Source: Janthinobacterium sp. LM6 | Lineage (GTDB): Bacteria > Pseudomonadota > Gammaproteobacteria > Burkholderiales > Burkholderiaceae_D | Direction: 5' to 3' | Length of the DNA: 64,000 nt | Assembly (NCBI RefSeq): GCF_002002885.1 | Contig: NZ_CP019510.1 | Coordinates: 2,604,001 to 2,668,000 of the forward strand | Part shown: positions 17,808 through 25,403 of the stretch, in pieces | Layout of the letters: each line of letters opens with the position of its first letter | Numbering within the stretch: position 1 is the first letter of the stretch | The notes under the pieces: generated by a model | Told to the model about the DNA's origin: nothing | Databases searched by the model: none | The model's input: only the letters and a program-made list of their open reading frames with translations | Position numbers and translations under genes: made by a program

Positions 17808-18473
17808 ATGCAAGAACAATTTGTCAGCATTACGGCCGATGAACTTCAAATGGATGGCGTGCTTGAAATGCCCGAACGGCCGGTGGGCATCGTCCTGTTT
17901 GCCCACGGCGCAGGCGCCGACAGCGACTACCTGGGCGCTTCCAGCCACGCCACTTCCCAGGATTTTTTGCGAGCGGGCATCGCCACCCTGCGCTTCGACC
18001 AGGGCGGTGTCGAGCCTGGCGGCGGTAGCAATGGCCATGCGTATTTCGTGCGCAGCGATATCGTGCTGCTGGCGCGCCAGCTGGAAAAAGCCCTGGGCTG
18101 GCTGCAGCTCGACCCGTCCACGCGGCGCTTGCCCTGCGGCCTGTATGGCTATGGCACCAGTGCGGCCGTCGTGATGCAGCTGGCGGCCTGGCGCAGCGCG
18201 GAAATCGCCGCGCTGGCCGTGTGCGATGGCCAGGTGGAAATGGCCGGCAAGGCGGCGCTGGAAAACGTGCGCGTGCCGTCGCTGCTGATCGTGGGCGGGC
18301 GCGACCCCGACGTGGCCGGCCTGAACCGCATGGCGTTCGCCACCTTGCGCTGCGACAAACAACTGGAACAGATCGCCGCCCCTGGCGGCCCCGACACGCG
18401 CCACCAGGCCGCCTTGCTGGCCACGGACTGGTACACGCGCCACTTCAACGGGCATACCAGCACGGCGCAGTAA
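17808..18473 (+). CDS. Dienelactone-hydrolase-like alpha/beta protein with altered nucleophile elbow
   Basis: 221 residues, soluble. FAHGAGADSDY, FLRAGIATLRFDQ and VPSLLIVGGRDPDV match the short DLH-like hydrolases often annotated in Proteobacteria; DTRHQAALLATDWY supplies the His region. At the elbow, where relatives have GASTGAA, residues 114-118 read G-Y-G-T-S, so the serine position holds Gly and a Ser sits two residues later. Activity may be lost or the elbow shifted. GCGGAGGCAACC precedes the ATG. It ends just before the stranded fghA fragment. Confidence 0.7.
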   Translation: MQEQFVSITADELQMDGVLEMPERPVGIVLFAHGAGADSDYLGASSHATSQDFLRAGIATLRFDQGGVEPGGGSNGHAYFVRSDIVLLARQLEKALGWLQLDPSTRRLPCGLYGYGTSAAVVMQLAAWRSAEIAALAVCDGQVEMAGKAALENVRVPSLLIVGGRDPDVAGLNRMAFATLRCDKQLEQIAAPGGPDTRHQAALLATDWYTRHFNGHTSTAQ

Positions 18474-18482
18474 GGCAGCAGA

Positions 18483-18990
18483 TCAGGCGGCGCGCAAGTT
18501 TTGCGCATGGAAGCGCACGTGCTCTTCCATGAAGCTGGCGATGAAGTAATAGCCATGGTCATAGCCGGCATGGCGGCGCAGCTGCAGGGGCTGGCCGGCG
18601 TCGCGGCACGCCGCTTCGAAGACGTCGGGGTACAGTTGCTCGGGCAAGAACTTGTCGGCCAGGCCCTGGTCGATCAAGATGCTTTTGGGAAACAGTACGG
18701 GCTGGCCTTGCAGGCCCCGCATCAGCGCGCTGGCGTCGTATTGCTGCCAGCTGGCTGCATCGCTGCCCAGGTAGCCCGTGAACGCCTTCTTGCCCCACGG
18801 ACATTGGCTCGGTGCGGCGATGGGGGCAAAGGCGGAGACGGAGCGGAACAGTTCAGGATTGCGCAAGGCCAGCACCAGCGCGCCATGGCCGCCCATCGAG
18901 TGGCCGAAAATGCCCGTGCGCTGCGCGTCGAGCGCCAGTTCCTGCTCCAGCAGGGCGCGCAATTCCAGGATGTAGCTGTACATGCGGTAG
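18483..18990 (-). pseudogene. fghA: Stranded 3' half of S-formylglutathione hydrolase gene (fghA')
   Basis: Encodes residues 121 to the end of FghA (from YRMYSYILEL, including the GHSMGG nucleophile elbow) and its own stop at 18483, but no first 120 residues. The intact gene lies at 23919-24791. The two copies are about 98% identical over ~500 bp. I read this as the original chromosomal 3' end, cut off when the element at 18991-24432 inserted inside fghA. The reading frame continues upstream into element DNA to an ATG at 19109 but that N-terminus is unrelated, so no active enzyme is expected. Confidence 0.85.
18492..18990. repeat. Direct repeat, left copy (fghA 3' half)
   Basis: About 499 bp repeated at 23934-24432 with a constant offset of 5442 bp. 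About ten mismatches were counted, all in the part nearer the fghA stop; the last ~187 bp toward the element (about 18804-18990) are identical. Homology ends sharply at CATGCGGTAG on the element side. Confidence 0.88.
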
Positions 18991-19048
18991 CCCTTGAATT
19001 GGCGGAGCATCAGGAACCATGCGGCTCTCCCGTTGTTAACAATTGCAT

Positions 19049-19066
19049 GTACAAATTCTGCACGAA
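19049..19066 (+). repeat. Possible integrase arm-type site, left end
   Basis: GTACAAATTCTGCACGAA closely resembles GTACAAAAAATGCACGAA at 23795-23812 beside the integrase gene (15 of 18 positions), in the same orientation. Placement near both ends of the element suggests arm-type integrase binding sites. Confidence 0.4.
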
Positions 19067-19283
19067 AAATATGAAATTTCAAAAAAAGTTTACAATTTTC
19101 CGTCGGCATTCAAATTTTCACCACTTGAACAGTTCATCATCAACTTAATGGCATTGATGTAACGGTTTCGCTTATCTGGCTTTTCGTTCTGACTGTGCAA
19201 TGCGCTAATGGTGTTGATTTACATCGAAAATTGCCCCATGTTTAGCACACAATCCTACTTATCTGAATGAGTAGGGGATCGGA

Positions 19284-19653
19284 GTGATTGACGTGGTATT
19301 ACTAGGAATTATTAGGCGCTAGCATCTTCGCGACCAAGGCTCATTGATGGAAATCGCCAAGCGCATCGGAATTTCGCGCAACACCGTCCGGCGTTACCTA
19401 CGCTCGGAGATAACCGAGCCCGCCTATGCGGAGCGCCAATCGGCCAGCGCCATCGACCCATACGTTTTTCACCTCGCAGGGTGGCTCAAGACCGAGGCGG
19501 CCAAATCACGCAAGCAACGGCGTAGCCTAAAACAGCTTCACGAGGACCTAGCGGAATTGGGTCAAGGGGTCTTGCGACCGAGTAGCGGCGTTCGCTAGGC
19601 AATGGAGGGAGGGCAAATAGAGTGGGTCGATTCGGCGCGTAAAAGAACAGCCT
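19284..19653 (+). pseudogene. IS21-type istA transposase remnant
   Basis: From a GTG at 19284 (GGAG just before it) the frame reads VIDVVLLGIIRR, a TAG at 19320-19322, then HLRDQGSLMEIAKRIGISRN, a helix-turn-helix typical of IstA. A 2-base deletion near 19560 (compared with the second copy at 21723) then shifts the frame, and only about 110 codons of the roughly 500 expected remain. No istB or terminal repeats were found. The TAG probably replaces a Trp codon (TGG to TAG). Confidence 0.75.
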
Positions 19654-19787
19654 TTTTATTATTTGGCAAAACTGCAATATTTTAGATTGGGTTTTGCCGA
19701 TTGAATCCGTACCCAGTGCCGTCATTTTTCTTTATTTGAAGAGTACGTTGAACGCTAAGTTAATTTCTGTGTGTTGTACTTCCCTCA

Positions 19788-21002
19788 CTAAAAATCAACT
19801 CTATCGACAAGGATTTTTTCTTTGTAGCTAGGAAGGTAATGTGATCCGTACATTTCAAGTTCTTCAAAATGGAGTGGTATGAAATTTTCAGCTAGAATTT
19901 TTTTAAATTGATCCGCCCTAGCAAGTAAATTTTCTATTTCTTCAGATTGCATGCCAATTTTTCTATTTAGGCGACGGCGCAGCTTCCAAATGCGATCAAT
20001 AGGATCCGGATGGTCTGACTTGAATTGCGATTTTACTGCCATCACTTCAAGTGCATGATTTAATACTGAGAAATGGGAAAACATAATAAAGGCAGCATTT
20101 GCTAAGCGGTTTTTGTATTCTGTGTTGCTTTTTATGTTTTTAATTGAGAAAAAATCTGCCTCATATTCTTGTTTGTGTTTGTATGAGTAGCTCCCAACGG
20201 ATTTCCCTAATTCATTTGCGTAAAATATTTCACTTAATGATTTCTTTTTTATTTGACCTTGAGAGAGGTGGCCTAGAAGGTGGTGCGCATACTCATGGCC
20301 AAATGTAAACGATAATTGATCATGGGTTAGCTTCTTTATGGCTTCATCTATAAGTCTAGGCGGAGTTCCACGAGGATCAATGTCAAAGTCAATGGATTCT
20401 GTACCTAACATTGTGCGCACACCTATGACCAAAGCGGCCATTTGATCTTTAATATCAAGTTTAAACGTCTCTCCATAAGTCGCCAAGTTCATGTAATAAA
20501 GAAAGTGTTCAAGGGCTTCAGATATGGCGATGTAGTTCCCATGTTCAGTTTTGCAACACATGGCATTAACGTCTTTAAGTAATGCCATTCCTGCTGGAAT
20601 TGGAGATACTTTTTGCATCGCGGATCGCATGAGGCCATTAAGGTACTCGTCTCTGGCAGACTCTTTTTTTGCATACCAATTTGTCAAAGACCAGTTTTTT
20701 GCATTCTTTAGCCTGGACCTGAACACTCGGCAAAATCTGGGTTGATCAGCGATGGCCTCAGCTCGCAGCCATAATAGGTGATCCTCAGCCTTCTTTTTAT
20801 CTCGCATTCTGAGTATTTCCTCTCGCGTGCAAAAAGGGAGGTAAAATATTTCAGCATGATCTAATCCTTCGATTTCTTCAGCGCTGTGCTGTTCAAATGC
20901 GTGGAACACCCATCCGTCACCTTTAATTAGGTAGCCATCTGCCACCTTGGTGGCATTGGGATTTCCTTTTAATGCTTTGTCGAGGGATGTACTGGAGCTC
21001 AT
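19788..21002 (-). CDS. Soluble M48-like zinc metallopeptidase domain protein (island cargo)
   Basis: 404 residues, AT-rich codons, no signal peptide or membrane segment. The zinc motif HEYAH is at 236-240 in FGHEYAHHLLGHL. A second motif QEYEAD at 278-283 supplies the third ligand (Glu279), and HPDPIDRI at 331-338 matches the conserved HP...RI of M48 peptidases. The first ~130 residues (GYLIKGDGWVFHAFEQHS and on) match nothing I know. Family M48 members are usually membrane-bound (HtpX, Ste24) or secreted, so a soluble version in a mobile island is unusual. It may be a toxin or a defence or stress protease, but nothing proves this. Confidence 0.65.
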   Translation of the reverse strand: MSSSTSLDKALKGNPNATKVADGYLIKGDGWVFHAFEQHSAEEIEGLDHAEIFYLPFCTREEILRMRDKKKAEDHLLWLRAEAIADQPRFCRVFRSRLKNAKNWSLTNWYAKKESARDEYLNGLMRSAMQKVSPIPAGMALLKDVNAMCCKTEHGNYIAISEALEHFLYYMNLATYGETFKLDIKDQMAALVIGVRTMLGTESIDFDIDPRGTPPRLIDEAIKKLTHDQLSFTFGHEYAHHLLGHLSQGQIKKKSLSEIFYANELGKSVGSYSYKHKQEYEADFFSIKNIKSNTEYKNRLANAAFIMFSHFSVLNHALEVMAVKSQFKSDHPDPIDRIWKLRRRLNRKIGMQSEEIENLLARADQFKKILAENFIPLHFEELEMYGSHYLPSYKEKILVDRVDF

Positions 21003-21333
21003 ATTTAAAAATCCAAATGATACTTATTTATGCAAATAGGATGGGTCAATGTGTAGGGTGAAGAAGAGTGGCTTGATATTTTTTAAGCCACTCCAGAACA
21101 AGCTTTGGTATAAAACTGAATATGTACAAAGTCCTGTCCTTCACCCGGTAAAGGGCAGAACATGGTCGATAGCGATGGAAAGAGGACTCTAACTCATTTG
21201 ATGGTGGTTGTCATTCTAAAAATAGACTTCAGCTAAATACATCAGCGCAGTAATCACGCTGTTGCTATTTGCCGCCAGATCCGAGAGCCGCGATAACAAG
21301 TGTTACTCACACCGAGCATGGCAGGAGAAATCA
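21003..21333. other. Gene-free 331-bp stretch with a perfect hairpin
   Basis: Divergent region between the peptidase gene (-) and the phage-like gene (+). It contains a perfect 9-bp inverted repeat, GAGTGGCTT and AAGCCACTC at 21066-21093 with a ten-base AT-rich loop, about 65 bp upstream of the peptidase start. It could be an operator or a stranded terminator. Nothing else was recognised. Confidence 0.5.
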
Positions 21334-21879
21334 ATGAGTACAGATAACGACCTGAATGAAATCAACCTGGATGTCGCTATTGCCAATCAAGGCGGCATCA
21401 ATCGCTTTGCGGAAGAACATACACGCGGCATTCGTGACCCACGAACAGGCCGACTAATGAAGCATACGGACTATGGCGATGATGTCGGCCTGAACGTCAA
21501 GTTCACCGTCGAGTCGGTGTTTCCCAAGCGCAAGACGTATTTCGCTGGCGGCGTGCCCAAGTGCGTAGACATGGACTTCATTATGATAACGGTGCCTGGC
21601 AATCGCGACCTGATCGTCCATGCGCAAGTGACTGATTTCTATGAATGGCGTTTTCCGCTTGAGTATGCGCAGTTCAAACGAGGGCAAAGCGCAGTCGTGA
21701 CCGGGACTTCCTTGGACTTATCAACGGCGCAGCATAAAACAGCTTCACGAGGATCTAATGGAATTGGGGTTCAAGGGGTCTTACGACCGAGTGGCGGTGT
21801 TCGCCAGGCAATGAAGGGAGGGTCAAACAGAGTGGGTCAATGCGGCGCACAAAAGATCACTTGGTGGCTACATCAATAG
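21334..21879 (+). CDS. Phage-structural-like protein fused to an istA remnant at its C-terminus
   Basis: 181 residues; CAGGAGAAA precedes the ATG. Residues 1-130 (INRFAEEHTRGIRDPRTG, FIMITVPGNRDLIVHAQV, EYAQFKRGQSAVVTGTSLD) resemble small phage proteins with the pattern vPGd.d.vh..v...RFP..y..fk.g....GTpL that I recall near capsid genes in podophages and siphophages; this is recognition from memory. After about residue 130 the frame runs into the second IS21-type remnant (from 21723), so the natural C-terminus is lost. Probably a non-functional leftover of prophage ancestry. Confidence 0.5.
   Translation: MSTDNDLNEINLDVAIANQGGINRFAEEHTRGIRDPRTGRLMKHTDYGDDVGLNVKFTVESVFPKRKTYFAGGVPKCVDMDFIMITVPGNRDLIVHAQVTDFYEWRFPLEYAQFKRGQSAVVTGTSLDLSTAQHKTASRGSNGIGVQGVLRPSGGVRQAMKGGSNRVGQCGAQKITWWLHQ
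21723..21866 (+). repeat. Second istA fragment, imperfect direct repeat of 19516-19653
   Basis: Encodes LHEDLMELGFKGSYDRVAVFA in one frame, continuous with the IstA region where the first copy has its 2-base deletion. The two copies share long blocks (CAGCTTCACGAGGA, TCAAGGGGTCTT, AGAGTGGGTC) but differ at many sites, so they are separate old remnants and not a recent duplication. Confidence 0.7.
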
Positions 21880-21982
21880 AGTCTTCTTCTAAGTCAATAA
21901 TTTTTTTGTGGTTGTGGATGTTTCGTTCATGGGTATTCAGGGTAGCTTTAAAAGGTTCGATTCATATAATACGATAGGTGAC

Positions 21983-22585
21983 TTACTCTTCACTGTCATT
22001 TTCCGGCGCATCCATCCTCGCGGAAACGGGTGATAGCGCAGACCACTTTGTGCCCGGTACATGCCATGGTAACGCAGGCTGCCGTCTAACTTTTTTTTGT
22101 CGATTTTTCTGGATGACGTGAGTTTGAAGATGGTCGAAGTGTCGGCGCTTGCCTTTATAGGAGTACGTTACGAGGATGACTATTAAGGGCTTTTCAAGCT
22201 GACCCCATACGTTCCTTATTTTTAGAAGATTCTCTTCGTGATTATCAGCGCGGCTATAGCCAATGAAGATAAAAACATCTGCTTGGTTGTGGGCTTCAGC
22301 CAGTTTATGAATTTCGTTGACTTTTTCTTGCTTAGGTTGAATCCACTCCCATTCAACCTTGGCCCAGGCTCGACGATTAGAATCTTGAATTACCGCATCA
22401 GTCCTGCCACCGCTCTCAAAACATGTAAACAAACCCATCAAGTCACCACATTGCTTCACGGTCGATGCAATGTGGGTAGTCCAAACTGCGCGCTTGCCAA
22501 GATCCTCGTGACCTGGAATCACGGGAAAATCTCGATACCAAAGTGCGTTAAAAAGTGCAATTAGGTCACGTTCACGCCTTTTCAT
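21983..22585 (-). CDS. Hypothetical protein with possible BamHI-type (D...ExE) nuclease centre (island cargo)
   Basis: 200 residues; AAAGGAG five bases before the ATG. The N-terminal half has RDLIALFNALWYRDFPVIPGHEDLGKR split by helices, then GGRTDAVIQDSN (Asp63) and AWAKVEWEW (Glu78 and Glu80). This resembles the PD-(D/E)XK nuclease core in the variant form D...ExE found in BamHI. A strand and helix pattern follows (ADVFIFIGYSR, KPLIVILVTYS). The last 45 residues are basic and low in structure. If it is a nuclease it could be a restriction or defence enzyme, but no methylase lies beside it. I do not recognise the family. Confidence 0.5.
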   Translation of the reverse strand: MKRRERDLIALFNALWYRDFPVIPGHEDLGKRAVWTTHIASTVKQCGDLMGLFTCFESGGRTDAVIQDSNRRAWAKVEWEWIQPKQEKVNEIHKLAEAHNQADVFIFIGYSRADNHEENLLKIRNVWGQLEKPLIVILVTYSYKGKRRHFDHLQTHVIQKNRQKKVRRQPALPWHVPGTKWSALSPVSARMDAPENDSEE

Positions 22586-22689
22586 TCGTTCTCCTTTAGT
22601 TAAGTCTATTTTTCTAGAAACGTAGTTGGCAGAAAATAAAATTTCAGTAAAGAACTATAAGTCATACAATAACAAAAGTCAGGTTATTG

Positions 22690-23724
22690 CTACCCGCTGT
22701 TGAACACTGCCACTGCCTTACTCGCAACTTCACTTGGCAAGGTATGGAGATAGACCATCGTACTGGCAATGTTTTTGTGGCCCAGGAATTTCTGCACCAT
22801 GGTGATGTCCATGCCTGCGCGCAATAGGCGAGTTGCGCACGAGTGCCGGAATGTATGGCTGTTGATCTTGCCACCTTCTAGGCTTACACCTGACCGCTTG
22901 ACGACGTTTTGTACCCAGACGGTATCGGCATGGAGCTTTTCGCGTTTCATCGGGAATACTCTCTTGTCAATGCGGGTCTTGAACCGGCGCTTCATAACGG
23001 CGCGTAGTGAGTTTGTCATGAGAAGCAAACAGTCATTGCCGCGCTTCAGCCGTCTTGCGAAGATCGTATTGAGTTCGAAGTTGATGTCCGATCAGAGCAA
23101 GTTATGGGCCTCGCCGATATGGGCACCCAGATGTAGTAGGCAAACGAAAGTATCCTGATTGTCCTGCCGCATAGCATCGAAGGTTGCATTTTTAGCTGGA
23201 TACTTGGTGTCAGGGCAAGTTGCTGCCGGCAACAAGGCTTCTTCCTCATTTGTGATAACTCGGAAGCGGGTTGGTGATTGCTTGATATGGTCTAGCTTAG
23301 ATCCGGGTGATAGGCCTTTGCGTTCGTAGTGATTGACGAGTGCATTCCAATACGTGACAAATATCGACACTGTGTTGTGTGCTAGACCAAGCTTAATCTG
23401 ATTCGTCACGACCTTTTGCACTTGGTGCTTATGATTTTTTTTCATGTACACGTTCGGCAACGCGTTCTTCCATTTCTTCATGTAGCCCACTGCCGAGACG
23501 TAACCTTTATTATGCATGCGGTCTGCAAGAAAGTCGTCGATGGCGTCATGCAGTAATACAGGACGTTCGCCATCTACCTTGATTTTCTGGACTGCTTCAT
23601 GGTCCCATTTCCGGGCTATCTTAGTCGCTGAGGCTTTGTCGTCCGTCTTGGTGGATCGGCTAAGCGTTACACCATCGACCATTTTGCGCCAGTGCCAAAG
23701 ACCATTACGTTGGTAGATTGCCAT
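22690..23724 (-). pseudogene. int: Tyrosine recombinase (integrase) with an in-frame TGA and a lost catalytic Arg
   Basis: The frame is continuous from the ATG at 23724 (AGGAGA upstream) to 22690, about 344 residues, except for TGA at 23092-23094. Residues before it include an Arm/AP2-like start (AIYQRNGLWHWRKMVDGV), the SAM-like core-binding domain and LLHLGAHIGEAHNLL; after it come HTFRHSCATRLL, LGHKN and the nucleophile Tyr in STMVYLH. In relatives the first catalytic Arg stands in GARxGE; here the codon at 23119-23121 is CAT (His). The TGA stands where a Trp is usual. Both changes are G-to-A transitions. The two halves alone should not recombine DNA. Confidence 0.85.
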
Positions 23725-23757
23725 TTCATTCTCCTGAAGTGTTGCAATACCGATTCC

Positions 23758-23809
23758 GTGCACAAAAAATGCGCAAATTACGCTGCGAAAGCGTGTACAA
23801 AAAATGCAC
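23758..23809 (+). repeat. Two 17-bp direct repeats upstream of int (candidate arm-type sites)
   Basis: GTGCACAAAAAATGCGC at 23758-23774 and GTGTACAAAAAATGCAC at 23793-23809 lie 35 bp apart just upstream of the integrase start, with a third related copy at the far end of the element (19049). Such repeats suit integrase arm binding or autoregulation. Confidence 0.45.
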
Positions 23810-23918
23810 GAATTCAGTTCCAGAATTAGTATTGCAGGGAGCAGGAAGGATGTATTTTAGCAACTAAAAAATCAACGGAATTATGGTAAAAATTACATCA
23901 AAAAAATGCCTCGGTAGC

Positions 23919-24791
23919 TTATACCTCTATGGTGCGCAGGTTTTGAGCATGGAAGCGCACGTGCTCTTCCATGAAACTGGCGATGAAGTAATAGCCGTGG
24001 TCGTAGCCGGCATGGCGGCGCAGCTGCAGGGGCTGGCCGGCGTCGCGGCACGCCGCTTCGAAGACGTCGGGGTACAGTTGCTCGGGCAAGAACTTGTCGG
24101 CCAGGCCCTGGTCGATCAAGATGCTTTTGGGAAACAGTACGGGCTGGCCTTGCAGGCCGCGCATCAGCGCGCTGGCGTCGTATTGCTGCCAGCTGGCTGC
24201 ATCGTTGCCTAGGTAGCCTGTGAACGCCTTCTTGCCCCACGGACACTGGCTCGGTGCGGCGATGGGGGCAAAGGCGGAGACGGAGCGGAACAGTTCAGGA
24301 TTGCGCAAGGCCAGCACCAGCGCGCCATGGCCGCCCATCGAGTGGCCGAAAATGCCCGTGCGCTGCGCGTCGAGCGCCAGTTCCTGCTCCAGCAGGGCGC
24401 GCAATTCCAGGATGTAGCTGTACATGCGGTAGTGGCTGCTCCACGGCGCCTCGGTGGCGTCCACGTAAAAGCCGGCGCCCACGCCGAAATCCCAGGAGTC
24501 GCTCTCGCCCGCGACGTTCGCGCCACGGGGGCTGGTGTCGGGGGCGATCAGGATCAGGCCTTCCTCGGCCGCCACGCGCTGCGCGCCGCCCTTGATCATG
24601 AACGTTTCTTCCGTGCAAGTCAGACCCGCCAGGTAAAACAGGGCGGGGCGTTTGGTGGCGGCCACACTGCCTGGCGCCGTATCGGGAATGAAGGCCGAGA
24701 AACGCATGGGCAAGCCGATGGCGTGCGCGTCGTGGCGATAAAAGCGTTGTACTCCGCCAAAACAGGCGTGTTCACTCAACAGTTCCAGCAT
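23919..24791 (-). CDS. fghA: S-formylglutathione hydrolase (element-repaired hybrid)
   Basis: 290 residues; GAGGAGAATTC precedes the ATG. It hydrolyses S-formylglutathione to formate and glutathione, the last step of glutathione-dependent formaldehyde detoxification. Esterase-D features are visible: LAGLTCTEETFMIKGGAQR with a conserved Cys near 59, GFYVDATEAPW, nucleophile Ser151 in GHSMGGHGA, and His in YDHGYYFIASFMEEH. Residues 1-120 come from host DNA, residues 121 on from the copy carried by the element. The final residues read NLRTIEV instead of NLRAA in the displaced host end. The active site is intact, so function is probably kept. No formaldehyde dehydrogenase gene is adjacent. Confidence 0.93.
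   Translation of the reverse strand: MLELLSEHACFGGVQRFYRHDAHAIGLPMRFSAFIPDTAPGSVAATKRPALFYLAGLTCTEETFMIKGGAQRVAAEEGLILIAPDTSPRGANVAGESDSWDFGVGAGFYVDATEAPWSSHYRMYSYILELRALLEQELALDAQRTGIFGHSMGGHGALVLALRNPELFRSVSAFAPIAAPSQCPWGKKAFTGYLGNDAASWQQYDASALMRGLQGQPVLFPKSILIDQGLADKFLPEQLYPDVFEAACRDAGQPLQLRRHAGYDHGYYFIASFMEEHVRFHAQNLRTIEV
23934..24432. repeat. Direct repeat, right copy (fghA 3' half, element allele)
   Basis: Partner of 18492-18990. It is part of the working fghA and diverges by about 2% from the displaced host copy, as expected if the element picked it up in another strain. Confidence 0.88.
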
Positions 24792-24857
24792 GAATTCTCC
24801 TCGTTAATCTCACAGTATAGCCAGAGTGGGGGAGCGCTGTCATGGCCGGCCCGCGCC

Positions 24858-25403
24858 TCACCACTTGCAGCCGCTGTCGCCCGCCGCGCCTTTCAGCAGG
24901 AAGGGCAGCTTGGCCAGGCCGGTGAATTCCACATTGCCCAGGCGTGGCTTGTAATCGTTGTCGCACTTGGGCCGCGCAGCGCTGGCGATGGCTTGCGCCG
25001 TCCTGTCGCCGACCGTCAATGCTTGCCCGACGATGGATGGCCCCGCCTGGCGCGCCGCTTCCCTGGCCAGGCGTTTCAAGGCGTCAAGATCGAGCGCAGC
25101 GGGCGGCGGCAATGCTGCTGCGTCGGAAGCGGGCGCGGGCATTGCTGCGGGCACTGGCGCGGGCGTGATGGCCACGGCATGCCGGGGCCGCGCCTGGCTT
25201 TTTGAAACGGCTGGCGGCAGGGGGCGCGCAGGCCGCGTTACGGGGGCCAAAAACAGCATTTGCATGCTGCGCTGCGGCAGCAAAGGGGGAACCGGCAGCT
25301 TGTTTGAACGCAGTACTTGCCATAGCAGCACATGCAGCAGCACGGCGATGCCGGCACCGGCCAGCATGCGTGCCGATCCGCGTGGCAGCGGCAGGGGCCG
25401 CAT
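24858..25403 (-). CDS. Membrane-anchored Pro/Ala-rich protein, possibly envelope-associated
   Basis: 181 residues. One N-terminal membrane segment (MLAGAGIAVLLHVLLWQVL) is followed by a Pro/Ala-rich linker (about 55-100), a helical part and a C-terminal globular patch with two cysteines (ARPKCDNDYKPRL, AGDSGCKW). The topology resembles TonB-type N-termini, but no TonB C-terminal fold is visible, so I leave the function open. Its ATG overlaps the stop of the sirtuin gene (TGATG), implying a joint transcript. Confidence 0.6.
   Translation of the reverse strand: MRPLPLPRGSARMLAGAGIAVLLHVLLWQVLRSNKLPVPPLLPQRSMQMLFLAPVTRPARPLPPAVSKSQARPRHAVAITPAPVPAAMPAPASDAAALPPPAALDLDALKRLAREAARQAGPSIVGQALTVGDRTAQAIASAARPKCDNDYKPRLGNVEFTGLAKLPFLLKGAAGDSGCKW

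Larger units (their letters stand above)
18991..24432. mobile_element. Decayed integrative element inserted in fghA
   Basis: About 5.4 kb of visibly AT-richer DNA bounded by direct repeats of the 3' half of fghA. Gene order: istA-type remnant (+), M48-like peptidase (-), phage-like protein with a second istA remnant fused (+), possible nuclease (-), tyrosine integrase with a nonsense codon (-), then a replacement fghA 3' half. The inserted copy restores a full-length fghA hybrid, a strategy known for phages and islands that target coding genes. The exact crossover cannot be placed more finely than the identical ~187 bp stretch. From 18991 to 19283 I see only a possible integrase arm site. The integrase looks dead, so excision would need help in trans. 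Confidence 0.8.

Noticed and set aside
18483..19109. 208-codon frame as a second active FghA
   Set aside because: It lacks the first 120 residues of the enzyme; its N-terminus is translated element DNA.
18991..24432. The island as a complete known defence system (restriction-modification, toxin-antitoxin or Abi)
   Set aside because: No methylase, antitoxin pair or helicase is present, and the two cargo genes are not adjacent; the evidence supports only individual candidates.
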